Shown in pieces: positions 1 to 8,491 of a stretch of DNA of 38,469 bases (position 1 is the stretch's first letter; every line of letters starts with the position of its first letter). A model generated the notes under the pieces. It saw only the letters and a list, made by a program, of their open reading frames with translations. It did not search any database and was not told the origin of the DNA. The stretch covers positions 1 through 38,469 of the forward strand of contig JAGOAZ010000021.1 in assembly GCA_017983675.1 (NCBI GenBank), read 5' to 3'. This stretch comes from Fluviicola sp. (GTDB lineage Bacteria; Bacteroidota; Bacteroidia; Flavobacteriales_D; Crocinitomicaceae). The translations under genes and the position numbers were made by a program.

Positions 1-2628
1 GTTCAAGATAAAATCAAGGTGTATGAAGATGGTGACCCTTTTTCGGAATTCAACGAATTATTTGTCAACAAAATTGCATTGCAAGATAATTACAAAACGA
101 AATTCACCATAGGAACAGATTATGCAAAGCAAATGCATTTGTTTTTAAAAAATAACACCTACAAAAAAGAGAATCTCGATTTTTGGAATCAAATCTACCT
201 GCCTTTTTATCAGGCTGTTTGGGAAAACAAGAAACTTGATGAACTTATCTTGGTTAGTTTAATCAGTAACGAATCGGATGGTGTTCAAGGGAAAATAAAA
301 GGGAAATTATCAAAAATCAAAGCGTTTTACGAATGGTCCAAAGGAGAATTTGATCGATTAACCTCCACTCAATACATGGAATTTGAAGGGAAAGACCAAT
401 TTATCTTTGCCAATTATTCGTCCAAACACTTGATTTCATTGGGACATGTTGCCGCTGATGGACGAACAGAAATTGGCAACAATTATTATTACCATCCAAA
501 TGGGTTATTGAAAATGATTGCACATTTAGATGACAAAGGTGAACCAATTGGCACTTGGGAAATATTCAATGAATTTGATGGAAACATTTCCCGTAAGGTC
601 GAATTTGTTGATGCAACTACTAAAATTTTCTACGAATATTATTTCACAGGAGAGTTAAACGAAAAATACACACTGAAAAACAACCTAGCACAGGATACAG
701 TTTACATTTATTTTAAAAACGGATCGTTAAGAGAGAAGTATCCGATGAAAGACAGCAAGAAAAACGGACTGTATACTGCTTATTACCGTAACGGTTCAAT
801 TTATTATCAAATCAATTATGTTGATGGTAAAGGAAACGGAGACTATACCGAATATCATCCAAACGGAGAAATTCAAGAACAATTTACGTTAAAAGATGAT
901 CTGATTCAAGGAGTTCGTAAAACTTTTTATGAAAACAAACAACTCCATACTGAATATACATACGAAGACGATTTATACAATGGTACTTTCCAACGTTTTC
1001 ATCCAAATGGTCAATTAGAAGAAAAAGGAGCTTATAAAAAAGGAAAACAAATTGGTTTATCTGAAGAATTTTTCACGAATGGAAAATTAAGTATCAGTAT
1101 GACCTTAGATGAGTCTGGTAAACAAAATGGAAAAAGTACATTTTACGATTTAGATGGTAAAAAATACCACGAGTTTGAATTTTCTAAAGGCGAATTAACA
1201 GAAATCGTATTTATTGACAAAAGCGGTAAAGCCAATGTGCTTTCATCTAAAAAAGGAAAAAAACTCGATTTTATTCGTAATCACCCGAATGGCGTTAGAA
1301 ACATTGTCGGTCAAAAACTAGATGGCTACAACGAAGGTGAATGGAATTATTACGATGTTTATGGAAACCTATGGAAACGCGAGTTTTATTCAAAAGGCGA
1401 TTTAAAAGATTCATTGATTACGTATCATCCAAATGGTCAACGCAATCGTGTTTTTCAAATCAAAGATGGACAAAAAAACGGCTTGTTTTTAGAGTACAAT
1501 ATATTTGGCGACCTCATCCGAGAAGGCTATTACAAGGACGATGAAACGGACAAAGATTGGATTTCTTATCATTTTGATGGAACAATTGAACGCCAAAACT
1601 ACTATGTCAACGGCACATTACATGGCATCCAAAAAGATTTTGCAGTAAATGGCAAGTTAAACAATTTCCAAGAATTGGACATGGGCCGCGAAATCACCAA
1701 CATGTATTTGGATACCAATGAACGAATTATCGACCAATTCCCTGAATACAATGGTGAAATCACATTACACAGTCCCGATAATTCTTATGTTCGATTAATT
1801 GCTCATTATAAAAATGGAAATGCAGATGGAACTTTTCAATGGTTTGGACCAAACAAACAATTAACATGTACAGGTTCCTATCTGAATGATGAGCGAACAG
1901 GTCCTTGGAAATGGTATAGCCTATCTGGAAAATTAATTCACGAGGTGAATTATGTGAACGGTGAACGAGATGGTCTTGAAGTGTATTATACGGAAAACGG
2001 CACAAAATCATCTGACTTGATTTGGGTGAAAGGTGTGTCAGAAGGCGCTTTTCATTATTACCATGACAACGGTAAAATGTCCCTTTCTGGCAATTATTTC
2101 AACGACGAACGACATGGAAAAGTAACAACATACAATGCAAACGGTGAAGTCATGATGATTCGTTTCTATAATCAAGGAGTGATTGAATCATACGCTTATT
2201 TGGGTACTGACGGAAAAGAAATTGCACCTATTCCATTAGATAGTAAAGAAATGGTTATTACTTGTTATTATAAAAACGGTAAAAAATCAACCGAACATCA
2301 ACGCAAAAACGGATTAATCGAAGGGAAATTTACCGAATATTACGAAAACGGAAAGATATCAGAAGAAAACACGTATGTGCACGATGAAGGTAATGGCAAA
2401 TTTTTCCAATACAGTGAAAATGGAACTGTTATAGAAGAAGTTGATTATGTCAAAGGAGTGAAACACGGTTGGGAAATCACCTATTATGCAACGGGGAAAA
2501 TCAAAAGTAAAACTCCGTATTTGTATGGTGACAAACACGGAACAGCAATTACGTATAGTGCCGATGGCAAAATGATACAAAAAATAATTTATTACAACGA
2601 TAATGCGCTTTCCATTGAAAAATTATAA
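1..2628 (+). CDS. MORN_2 (YwqK-type) repeat protein, 5' end missing
   Basis: The frame is open from base 1, so the gene starts upstream of the window; an internal GTG at 19 is not taken as the start. The first ~140 visible residues are a helical, Lys/Glu-rich region without a recognised motif. From about residue 150 (counting from the GTG) to the end there are about 25 imperfect repeats of ~22-30 residues with the pattern Y-[HKYE]-x-N-G-x-[LI], for example YHPNG, YYRNG, FHPNG and YYENG. This matches MORN_2 repeats, which form extended beta-hairpin surfaces; the YwqK antitoxin name is only a family label. No enzyme motif is visible. The last 26 bases overlap the next gene, so the two are probably co-transcribed and translationally coupled. 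The neighbours are exported, so a periplasmic or surface role is plausible, but the N-terminus that would show a signal peptide is outside the window. Confidence 0.85.
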   Translation, partial: VQDKIKVYEDGDPFSEFNELFVNKIALQDNYKTKFTIGTDYAKQMHLFLKNNTYKKENLDFWNQIYLPFYQAVWENKKLDELILVSLISNESDGVQGKIKGKLSKIKAFYEWSKGEFDRLTSTQYMEFEGKDQFIFANYSSKHLISLGHVAADGRTEIGNNYYYHPNGLLKMIAHLDDKGEPIGTWEIFNEFDGNISRKVEFVDATTKIFYEYYFTGELNEKYTLKNNLAQDTVYIYFKNGSLREKYPMKDSKKNGLYTAYYRNGSIYYQINYVDGKGNGDYTEYHPNGEIQEQFTLKDDLIQGVRKTFYENKQLHTEYTYEDDLYNGTFQRFHPNGQLEEKGAYKKGKQIGLSEEFFTNGKLSISMTLDESGKQNGKSTFYDLDGKKYHEFEFSKGELTEIVFIDKSGKANVLSSKKGKKLDFIRNHPNGVRNIVGQKLDGYNEGEWNYYDVYGNLWKREFYSKGDLKDSLITYHPNGQRNRVFQIKDGQKNGLFLEYNIFGDLIREGYYKDDETDKDWISYHFDGTIERQNYYVNGTLHGIQKDFAVNGKLNNFQELDMGREITNMYLDTNERIIDQFPEYNGEITLHSPDNSYVRLIAHYKNGNADGTFQWFGPNKQLTCTGSYLNDERTGPWKWYSLSGKLIHEVNYVNGERDGLEVYYTENGTKSSDLIWVKGVSEGAFHYYHDNGKMSLSGNYFNDERHGKVTTYNANGEVMMIRFYNQGVIESYAYLGTDGKEIAPIPLDSKEMVITCYYKNGKKSTEHQRKNGLIEGKFTEYYENGKISEENTYVHDEGNGKFFQYSENGTVIEEVDYVKGVKHGWEITYYATGKIKSKTPYLYGDKHGTAITYSADGKMIQKIIYYNDNALSIEKL

Positions 2629-4555
2629 TCGCTTTCTTATAACTCTTTTGTTCATTGCAGCTTGTTTTAACTCGCATACACAAACAAAAGAAGACCTTGA
2701 GACGTACCGAAAAAAATATCCAGGACAACACCTCGTTCAAACGAAAAGTGTACACCGTATTTCGATAAAAATGGTGAAGGACGTTCCAACGGTAACTCAT
2801 TATTATGAATGGGATTATTTGATCTTGGACAAAAACGGTGTCATCAGTTTATCAGAGTCATCGATTGATTTTTCACCTTTTGAAACAATCAAGAACATAG
2901 AAGCATATGCGCTCGTTCCAACAGAAAAAGGATCAAAAAAAATAGCTGCAACAAATTTTGTCACGAAAGATGGCGAAGCAGATGCAGGTATCTTTCACGA
3001 CGGAACAAAAACCACTTCTTTTGTTTATGGTGGATTGGTTGAAGGAGCCTTACGCCATTTAGCTTATGAAGTAGCAGTTTCTGACAACAGCTTCCCTTTT
3101 GGATATAGTTTTTACGGAATGATTCCATGTGAAAATCCTGCGTTAATAATTGAAATGGATAGTTGTATTCATTTGAAAAGCAAACGCTACAATGATGCTA
3201 ATTTCCCAATCAACTTCACTGAAACGCTGAGCAAAGGCAAGCGCATTATGACGTGGAGCACAGCTGAAGATTTGCTATTAAAATCGGAGGAAATGGCGCC
3301 GAATAATCGGTTTTACGCTCCTCATGTTCTTGTTCAAATCGCTTACTACAATACGAAAAAAGGACGGGTTCAATTGATAGAAACGATTACTGATTTACAC
3401 AACAGTTACAAAAAGAACATTGCAGAAGTTGAACAAGAAACGCCAAGTAAAGCACTTGCGGAAATTGCGGATTCAATCACTAAAAATCTAACGACCAACT
3501 TTGACAAAGTCCAAGCAATTTATTACTGGGTTCAAGATCATGTGAAATACATTGCTTTCGAAGAAGGAGATGGCGGTTTTGTACCACGTCAACCTTCTCG
3601 TATCATCGAAAAACGATATGGTGATTGCAAAGACATGGCGTCGTTGATTTATTCGATGACGAAAGCAATTCAAATCCCAACCTACTTGACATGGATTGGA
3701 AGCCGAAGTTTACCCTACGATTACACTGATTTTCCTTCCAGTTTTTGCGACAATCACATGATTGCAACGTACAAAGAAAATGGAAATTATTACTTTTTAG
3801 ACGCAACCAATTCATTTCAACCAATTGCGCTACCAACAGGATTCATCCAAGATAAAGAGGCTTTTATTCATTTAAACGCTGATGAATTTGAAATCGTGAA
3901 AGTACCAACTCCTGATTGGAAAGTGACAAAAATGATCGATTCATCATTTATTCAATTGCAAGAAAAAAATATCATCGGAAAAACGCGGAGTGTATCTACT
4001 GGTTTTTATCATATTTACCTTGGAAATTTAGCGAAAAGTGTTCCGATCAAAGAGTACCACAATTTCATTACATCAATCAACGAACGAGGAAACAATTCCT
4101 TTGCCATATCGAATGAAAAAGTGAACGGAATTACGAATCGTGACGACCAAACAACGATGTCTTTTGATTGGAAGGTTCAAAATTATGCGACGGTTTTGGA
4201 TAATGAAATCTACGTCAATATGATTTTAAACAAAGACTTTGTACAACAAGGCGAATTAAAAAAATCGCGTATTGCTCCTTATGAAATGGAAAATCATTTT
4301 TCGGACAAGTACGTCACAACATTAACTATTCCTGCTGGCTACAAAGTCAAATCTCTACCGATGAACAATGTGTTTGACACTGATTTCATGCATTATGCGA
4401 TCGAATACAAGCAACTAGGTAACACCATTGTGATGACACTTAATTTTGACTTACAATTCTTATTGCTTCAACCCGATCGTTTTGAAGAATGGAATAACTT
4501 TATAAAAATTAAAAAATCTGCATTAGCAGAATCAGTGGTCTTAATAAAACAATAA
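2603..4555 (+). CDS. Exported DUF3857 / transglutaminase-like protein, intact triad
   Basis: 650 residues. The N-terminus is a signal peptide (basic MRFPLKNYNR, then a hydrophobic stretch ending near SHTQ), so the mature protein is probably periplasmic. A DUF3857 domain covers about residues 50-230, followed by a transglutaminase-like core. The core keeps the papain-fold triad: C342 in YGDCKD, H385 in CDNHMI and D400 in FLDAT. The C-terminal ~200 residues form the beta-rich region usual for this family. Bacterial members are thought to act as proteases or amidases rather than cross-linkers, but the substrate is unknown. The ATG lies inside the preceding MORN-repeat gene; it is kept because it opens the signal peptide. 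The next gene, a paralogue, starts 3 nt after the stop. Confidence 0.88.
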   Translation: MRFPLKNYNRFLITLLFIAACFNSHTQTKEDLETYRKKYPGQHLVQTKSVHRISIKMVKDVPTVTHYYEWDYLILDKNGVISLSESSIDFSPFETIKNIEAYALVPTEKGSKKIAATNFVTKDGEADAGIFHDGTKTTSFVYGGLVEGALRHLAYEVAVSDNSFPFGYSFYGMIPCENPALIIEMDSCIHLKSKRYNDANFPINFTETLSKGKRIMTWSTAEDLLLKSEEMAPNNRFYAPHVLVQIAYYNTKKGRVQLIETITDLHNSYKKNIAEVEQETPSKALAEIADSITKNLTTNFDKVQAIYYWVQDHVKYIAFEEGDGGFVPRQPSRIIEKRYGDCKDMASLIYSMTKAIQIPTYLTWIGSRSLPYDYTDFPSSFCDNHMIATYKENGNYYFLDATNSFQPIALPTGFIQDKEAFIHLNADEFEIVKVPTPDWKVTKMIDSSFIQLQEKNIIGKTRSVSTGFYHIYLGNLAKSVPIKEYHNFITSINERGNNSFAISNEKVNGITNRDDQTTMSFDWKVQNYATVLDNEIYVNMILNKDFVQQGELKKSRIAPYEMENHFSDKYVTTLTIPAGYKVKSLPMNNVFDTDFMHYAIEYKQLGNTIVMTLNFDLQFLLLQPDRFEEWNNFIKIKKSALAESVVLIKQ

Positions 4556-4558
4556 TCG

Positions 4559-6508
4559 ATGAAACTAATTCTTACAACACTAGTGCTTGTTCTTAGTCAA
4601 CTTGCACATGCACAATTAACGTATTACAGCAAATACGACTGGAAAGAAACGCCTGAGAAATTTGCGATTTCCGAACAAGATAAAAAAGAAGATGAAATCA
4701 TTTTGTTTGAAAAAAAGAGCATCGAATACACGAAAATCGGAGAGGAAATGGCGCAAATGTACTTGTCACACGTTATTCGTTTGATTAATACCGATGCAGC
4801 TATCGAAGAAAACAATAAAATGTATATCAATAATGGTGCAGAAACAACTGTTTTGATTCAGAAAGCACGTGTCATCAAACCAAATGGTGATATCATTAAC
4901 TTGAAAGAATCAGATATTCAAGAATCAAAGGACGAAGAAGGAAATGTTGCTTATCGTTACTTTGCTCTTGACGGACTAGAAAAAGGGTGTATCATTGAAT
5001 ACTTTCATTACTTGAAACAAGATCCAAACTACACGGGAGCCGTCATGAATATTCAATCTGAAATTGAAAAAAAGAAATTTGAATTGGATATTATTTCGCC
5101 AAAACATTTGGATTTTCAAATCTACCCTATCAATGGAATGCCCGCATTAACATTGGATACAGTTGATTACTTAGTGCGTCGAAAATTTTTAACTGTAACG
5201 GATTTAAAAGGTTTGAAAAACGAATCGCAAAGTCCATACATTGCACAATTACAAAAATGCTACTACAAGTTAAACAAGAATTTTGATACAGAAAAATCAA
5301 ATTTTTACAATTATACAGAAGTCGCTAAATATTTTCACGAGTCGCTATTTTCTGTTCCCGGTAAAAAAGAAATGAAGGGAATCAAAGGGTTAATCAAAGA
5401 AGTGACAGCTTCAGGTGCCATCAGTACCGAAGAAAAATTACGCTATTTGGAATACTACATCAAATCCAACTTTAATATGATTGAAGCATCCGTCAGTCAA
5501 TTAGAGGACTTGGCATTTGTGTTCGAAAACAAAATCACTTCAGAGGCGGGAATGACAAAGCTATTTTTGCAAACTGCTCGAGAAATGGGTGTGAAAGTGG
5601 AATTGGTATTAACAAGTGACCGCGATGAAAATCCTTTTTTAACGGCATACGAAGCGTATAACTTTTTGGATGAGTACCTTGTTTATATACCCGAATTAAA
5701 AACCTACTTTTCTCCAAGTATTACTGCGCGCATTGGATTCCCTCCTTATCATTTGACATACAACAAAGGTCTTTTTATTGAAGAAAAACAACTAAATGAC
5801 TTGTCCATTGCTATTTCAAAAATCAAGGATATAAAATTGGTTGACGCAAAAGAATCGATTGATGAGATCAATGCATGGGTTGATTTTTCAGAAAACTTAG
5901 CAGAGCCAAAAGTTGTCATTGAACGAAAAGTAAGTGGGTACAAAGCAATTTTTCCGCAATTTATTCTTGATTTTGTTGACGATGAACGTAAAATTGAATT
6001 GAAAGAAGAATTTTTGAAATACATTGACAAGGATGCAAAATTAGTTGATACATCATATCAAAACGACAATAGTAAAGTTGCTGGTAAATTGCCCTTTATT
6101 GCAAAAGCAACTTTTGAAAATTCACTATTCACGGAAAAAGCGGGTGATAAAATTCTGTTCAAAGCAGGCATGTTAATCGGACCACAAGCTGAACTTTACA
6201 ACAAAGAAGAACGAACTCTTCCTGTTCTAGCTGAATTTAATCGGGAATACAAACGAAAAATTGTCATCGCTATTCCTGATGGGTATACAATTAAAAACAC
6301 GAATGATTTGGTTTTCAATGTACAAACAACTGATAAATCGGCAGGTTTTGTTTCAGGTTTTAACATCAACAACAACGAACTAGTAATTGAAATCAGTGAA
6401 TTTTACAACAAAGTATTTTTCCCAGTTGAGGAATACAAAGGATATGAAAACGTCATGAATGCAGCAGCAGACTTCAATAAATTAGTGCTCGTTTTAGAGA
6501 AAAAATAA
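4559..6508 (+). CDS. Exported DUF3857 protein with degenerate transglutaminase domain
   Basis: 649 residues, same length and architecture as the preceding gene: signal peptide (MKLILTTLVLVLSQLAHAQ), DUF3857 region at about 40-230, transglutaminase-like region at about 285-390 and a beta-rich C-terminus. Aligning by eye to the neighbour, GDCKDM becomes TSEAGM, so the catalytic Cys is E329. DNHMI becomes DEYLV (His is Y373), and FLDAT becomes FSPSI (Asp is P386). All three catalytic positions are therefore replaced, and the protein should lack transglutaminase-type activity while keeping the fold. It is the last gene of the block, followed by a terminator at 6529-6557. A structural or substrate-binding partner role for the active paralogue is an inference. 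The exact equivalence of residues should be confirmed by profile alignment. Confidence 0.85.
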   Translation: MKLILTTLVLVLSQLAHAQLTYYSKYDWKETPEKFAISEQDKKEDEIILFEKKSIEYTKIGEEMAQMYLSHVIRLINTDAAIEENNKMYINNGAETTVLIQKARVIKPNGDIINLKESDIQESKDEEGNVAYRYFALDGLEKGCIIEYFHYLKQDPNYTGAVMNIQSEIEKKKFELDIISPKHLDFQIYPINGMPALTLDTVDYLVRRKFLTVTDLKGLKNESQSPYIAQLQKCYYKLNKNFDTEKSNFYNYTEVAKYFHESLFSVPGKKEMKGIKGLIKEVTASGAISTEEKLRYLEYYIKSNFNMIEASVSQLEDLAFVFENKITSEAGMTKLFLQTAREMGVKVELVLTSDRDENPFLTAYEAYNFLDEYLVYIPELKTYFSPSITARIGFPPYHLTYNKGLFIEEKQLNDLSIAISKIKDIKLVDAKESIDEINAWVDFSENLAEPKVVIERKVSGYKAIFPQFILDFVDDERKIELKEEFLKYIDKDAKLVDTSYQNDNSKVAGKLPFIAKATFENSLFTEKAGDKILFKAGMLIGPQAELYNKEERTLPVLAEFNREYKRKIVIAIPDGYTIKNTNDLVFNVQTTDKSAGFVSGFNINNNELVIEISEFYNKVFFPVEEYKGYENVMNAAADFNKLVLVLEKK

Positions 6509-6528
6509 ATCAGTTTTTACTGCTATTG

Positions 6529-6557
6529 AAGGGTTAACAAATGTTAGCCCTTTTTTT
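6529..6557 (+). terminator. Rho-independent terminator after the DUF3857 pair
   Basis: AAGGGTTAAC and GTTAGCCCTT form a 10-bp stem (one G-T pair) around an AAAT loop, followed by seven T. It lies between the convergent DUF3857 and MFS genes. The T-run reaches the MFS stop codon. Confidence 0.85.
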
Positions 6558-7770
6558 ATAGGTTCTTTTTTAACGTCCAACGCAATAAAATGAATGCAAG
6601 CAAGGTGATAAATCCTCCGAAATAGAATGCCGTTCCGTAGTAAATCTCATTGATTTTCCCCCAAGGTAAAGTCGCTGCATAGATGGACAACATCACAATT
6701 GGCCCGACAATTTCAGCTAAACTCATTAAGGAAGTAAAAATGCCTTGTAACTCTCCTTGTTCGTTACTTTTTGTCTGAGCTGAAACAATAGAACGGATAC
6801 TTGGATCGATAATTCCAGACAAAGCATACGGTAAAATAATCGCATACATCATCCACCCTTGATTGATTAAACCAATGGAAAACGTTACAATAGCTAACGT
6901 TAACACACCCAAAGTTGCCGCTCCTTTTTCGCCTAATTTGTGTACAATTTTCCCTGACAATCCACCTTGAACCAAACCGAAACAAACACCAACTACCGCT
7001 AATGAAATCCCTATATCTAAGTTGCTCCAAGCAAATTTCTTTTCCGTGTAATAATTCCACAGTGAGTGTGTTGCCATGTTAGAAATCATCACGAGGAACA
7101 GTACGATAAACAAATATTTATTGCGGGAAAACTTTTTCACTTGTTTGATCGCTCCTAAAGGATTCGCACGTTTGATGTCAAAAGCTCTGCGTTCTGAAGC
7201 GGGTAAAGATTCTTTCAGGACCACTAATCCATAAAAGAAATTGACCAATGATAAAACAGCAGCAATCGCAAATGGCGCACGCAATCCCCATTCGGAAACG
7301 AGTCCGCCAATTGCAGGTCCGATAATAAAACCGACACCAAAAGCAGCTCCAATTAAACCGAAGTTTTGTGCCCTGTTATCATCTGTAGAAATATCAGCGA
7401 TATAAGCAGCCGCTGTTGTAAAACTTGCACCAAACATTCCTGAAAGCGCTCTTCCTACAACCAACCACCAAATATCTGGAGCTAAAAACATGAATAAATA
7501 ATCCAATCCCAAACCTAAAACAGACAATAACAGAATGGGTCTTCTACCAAAACGATCACTCAAATTCCCAATCAACGGAGAAAATAAAAACTGCATCACC
7601 GCATAGATAACTAATATTAATTTGTAATATTCCGTGGATGCATCCCGAGAAACATGAGCCGTTTCAGCTACTAAATCAGGCAGTGATGGAATAATTATCC
7701 CTAAACCAATTGAATCAATCGCAATGGTGATTAAAATGAATAGTAAAGCGTTTTTAGAATGTTTTTGCAT
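6556..7770 (-). CDS. MFS transporter, TetA-like (TCR/Tet family)
   Basis: About 404 residues and 12 hydrophobic segments, normal for a 12-TM drug:H+ antiporter of the inner membrane. Motif A in the loop after TM2 reads GNLSDRFGRRP, and the TM5 motif C region reads GFIIGPAIGGL; both are typical of TetA-like exporters. The frame extends 9 codons further upstream, but ATG at 7770 (MQKHSKNALL) is preferred because it opens the first membrane segment. It also sits 4 nt downstream of a -7 box. The substrate cannot be read from sequence, and the family includes many members that do not confer resistance. It is divergent from mnmD, with both promoters in a 52-bp gap. Confidence 0.88.
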   Translation of the reverse strand: MQKHSKNALLFILITIAIDSIGLGIIIPSLPDLVAETAHVSRDASTEYYKLILVIYAVMQFLFSPLIGNLSDRFGRRPILLLSVLGLGLDYLFMFLAPDIWWLVVGRALSGMFGASFTTAAAYIADISTDDNRAQNFGLIGAAFGVGFIIGPAIGGLVSEWGLRAPFAIAAVLSLVNFFYGLVVLKESLPASERRAFDIKRANPLGAIKQVKKFSRNKYLFIVLFLVMISNMATHSLWNYYTEKKFAWSNLDIGISLAVVGVCFGLVQGGLSGKIVHKLGEKGAATLGVLTLAIVTFSIGLINQGWMMYAIILPYALSGIIDPSIRSIVSAQTKSNEQGELQGIFTSLMSLAEIVGPIVMLSIYAATLPWGKINEIYYGTAFYFGGFITLLAFILLRWTLKKNL

Positions 7771-7774
7771 GAAA

Positions 7775-7782
7775 CAAAAATA
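7775..7782 (-). promoter_or_regulatory. -7 box of the MFS gene
   Basis: On the minus strand this reads TATTTTTG, matching the Bacteroidota -7 consensus TAnnTTTG. Only 4 nt separate it from the ATG at 7770, which suggests a leaderless transcript. No clear -33 TTTG was found at the usual 19-21 nt spacing. Confidence 0.6.
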
Positions 7783-7810
7783 GTCAATCCATTTCACACA
7801 TAGAAAATCG

Positions 7811-7818
7811 TAACTTTG
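7811..7818 (+). promoter_or_regulatory. -7 box of mnmD
   Basis: TAACTTTG matches TAnnTTTG and ends 4 nt before the ATG at 7823. The mRNA would begin at or within a few bases of the start codon. No -33 element is obvious. Confidence 0.65.
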
Positions 7819-7822
7819 AACA

Positions 7823-8491
7823 ATGAAACAAGAACTAATTGTAACAGGCGATGGATCGAAAACTATCTATCTTCCCGATTTGGATGAACATTATCATTCG
7901 TCTCATGGTGCACTGCAAGAAGCTCAACACGTTTTCATCAAACATGGACTCACGACACAAGCAGGTGATTATGTGACCATTTTAGAAATGGGATTTGGCA
8001 CAGGTTTAAACGCCCTTCTCACCTATTTTGCGACTGAAAAAAGACATCAGTACATCCATTACATTGGTCTAGAATCACATCCAATTGAACAAGCAATTTG
8101 GGAACAAATGGATTACACCAATCATACAAATGATCCTGACGCTCCAGCAATTTACTCGAAAATGCATACAGCTGATTGGAACTCTTCCATTGCGTTGAAT
8201 GAACTCTTTGTATTAGAAAAACGCAACGCAACGCTAGAAAACACATTTTTAGCACCCGCATCTATTGACTTGATTTATTACGATGCCTTTGGTCCACGTG
8301 TTCAACCTGAATTGTGGACGTTGCCCATTTTTGAAAAATTATTTAACTGGCTTACTCCTGGAGGAATCTTGGTTACTTATTGTGCAAAAGGCCAGGTAAA
8401 AAGAGATTTAAAATCAGCTGGCTTTGTCATTGAAACACTGGCAGGACCTCCTGGGAAACGTGAAATGACACGTGCTAAAAAACCATTTTAG
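7823..8491 (+). CDS. mnmD: tRNA 5-methylaminomethyl-2-thiouridine methyltransferase, stand-alone MnmD
   Basis: 222 residues, the length of a free-standing MnmD; in E. coli this domain is fused to an FAD-dependent MnmC1 part, which is absent here. It would transfer a methyl group from S-adenosylmethionine to the wobble-uridine side chain (nm5s2U to mnm5s2U) of certain tRNAs. The SAM-binding motif LEMGFGTGLNALL lies at about residues 53-65. The family motif IDLIYYDAFGPRVQPELW, GGILVTYCAKG and the C-terminal GPPGKREMTRA are all present. The ATG at 7823 is the only start compatible with the N-terminal sheet. The next gene begins at the base after this stop codon. Confidence 0.92.
   Translation: MKQELIVTGDGSKTIYLPDLDEHYHSSHGALQEAQHVFIKHGLTTQAGDYVTILEMGFGTGLNALLTYFATEKRHQYIHYIGLESHPIEQAIWEQMDYTNHTNDPDAPAIYSKMHTADWNSSIALNELFVLEKRNATLENTFLAPASIDLIYYDAFGPRVQPELWTLPIFEKLFNWLTPGGILVTYCAKGQVKRDLKSAGFVIETLAGPPGKREMTRAKKPF

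Noticed and set aside
1341..2011. Frames on both strands inside the MORN-repeat gene
   Set aside because: They lie within a repeat-encoding reading frame and have no family resemblance or start context.
6764..7060. 98-codon frame inside the MFS gene
   Set aside because: It is an alternative frame of a well-supported membrane-protein gene, with a Cys-rich atypical translation.
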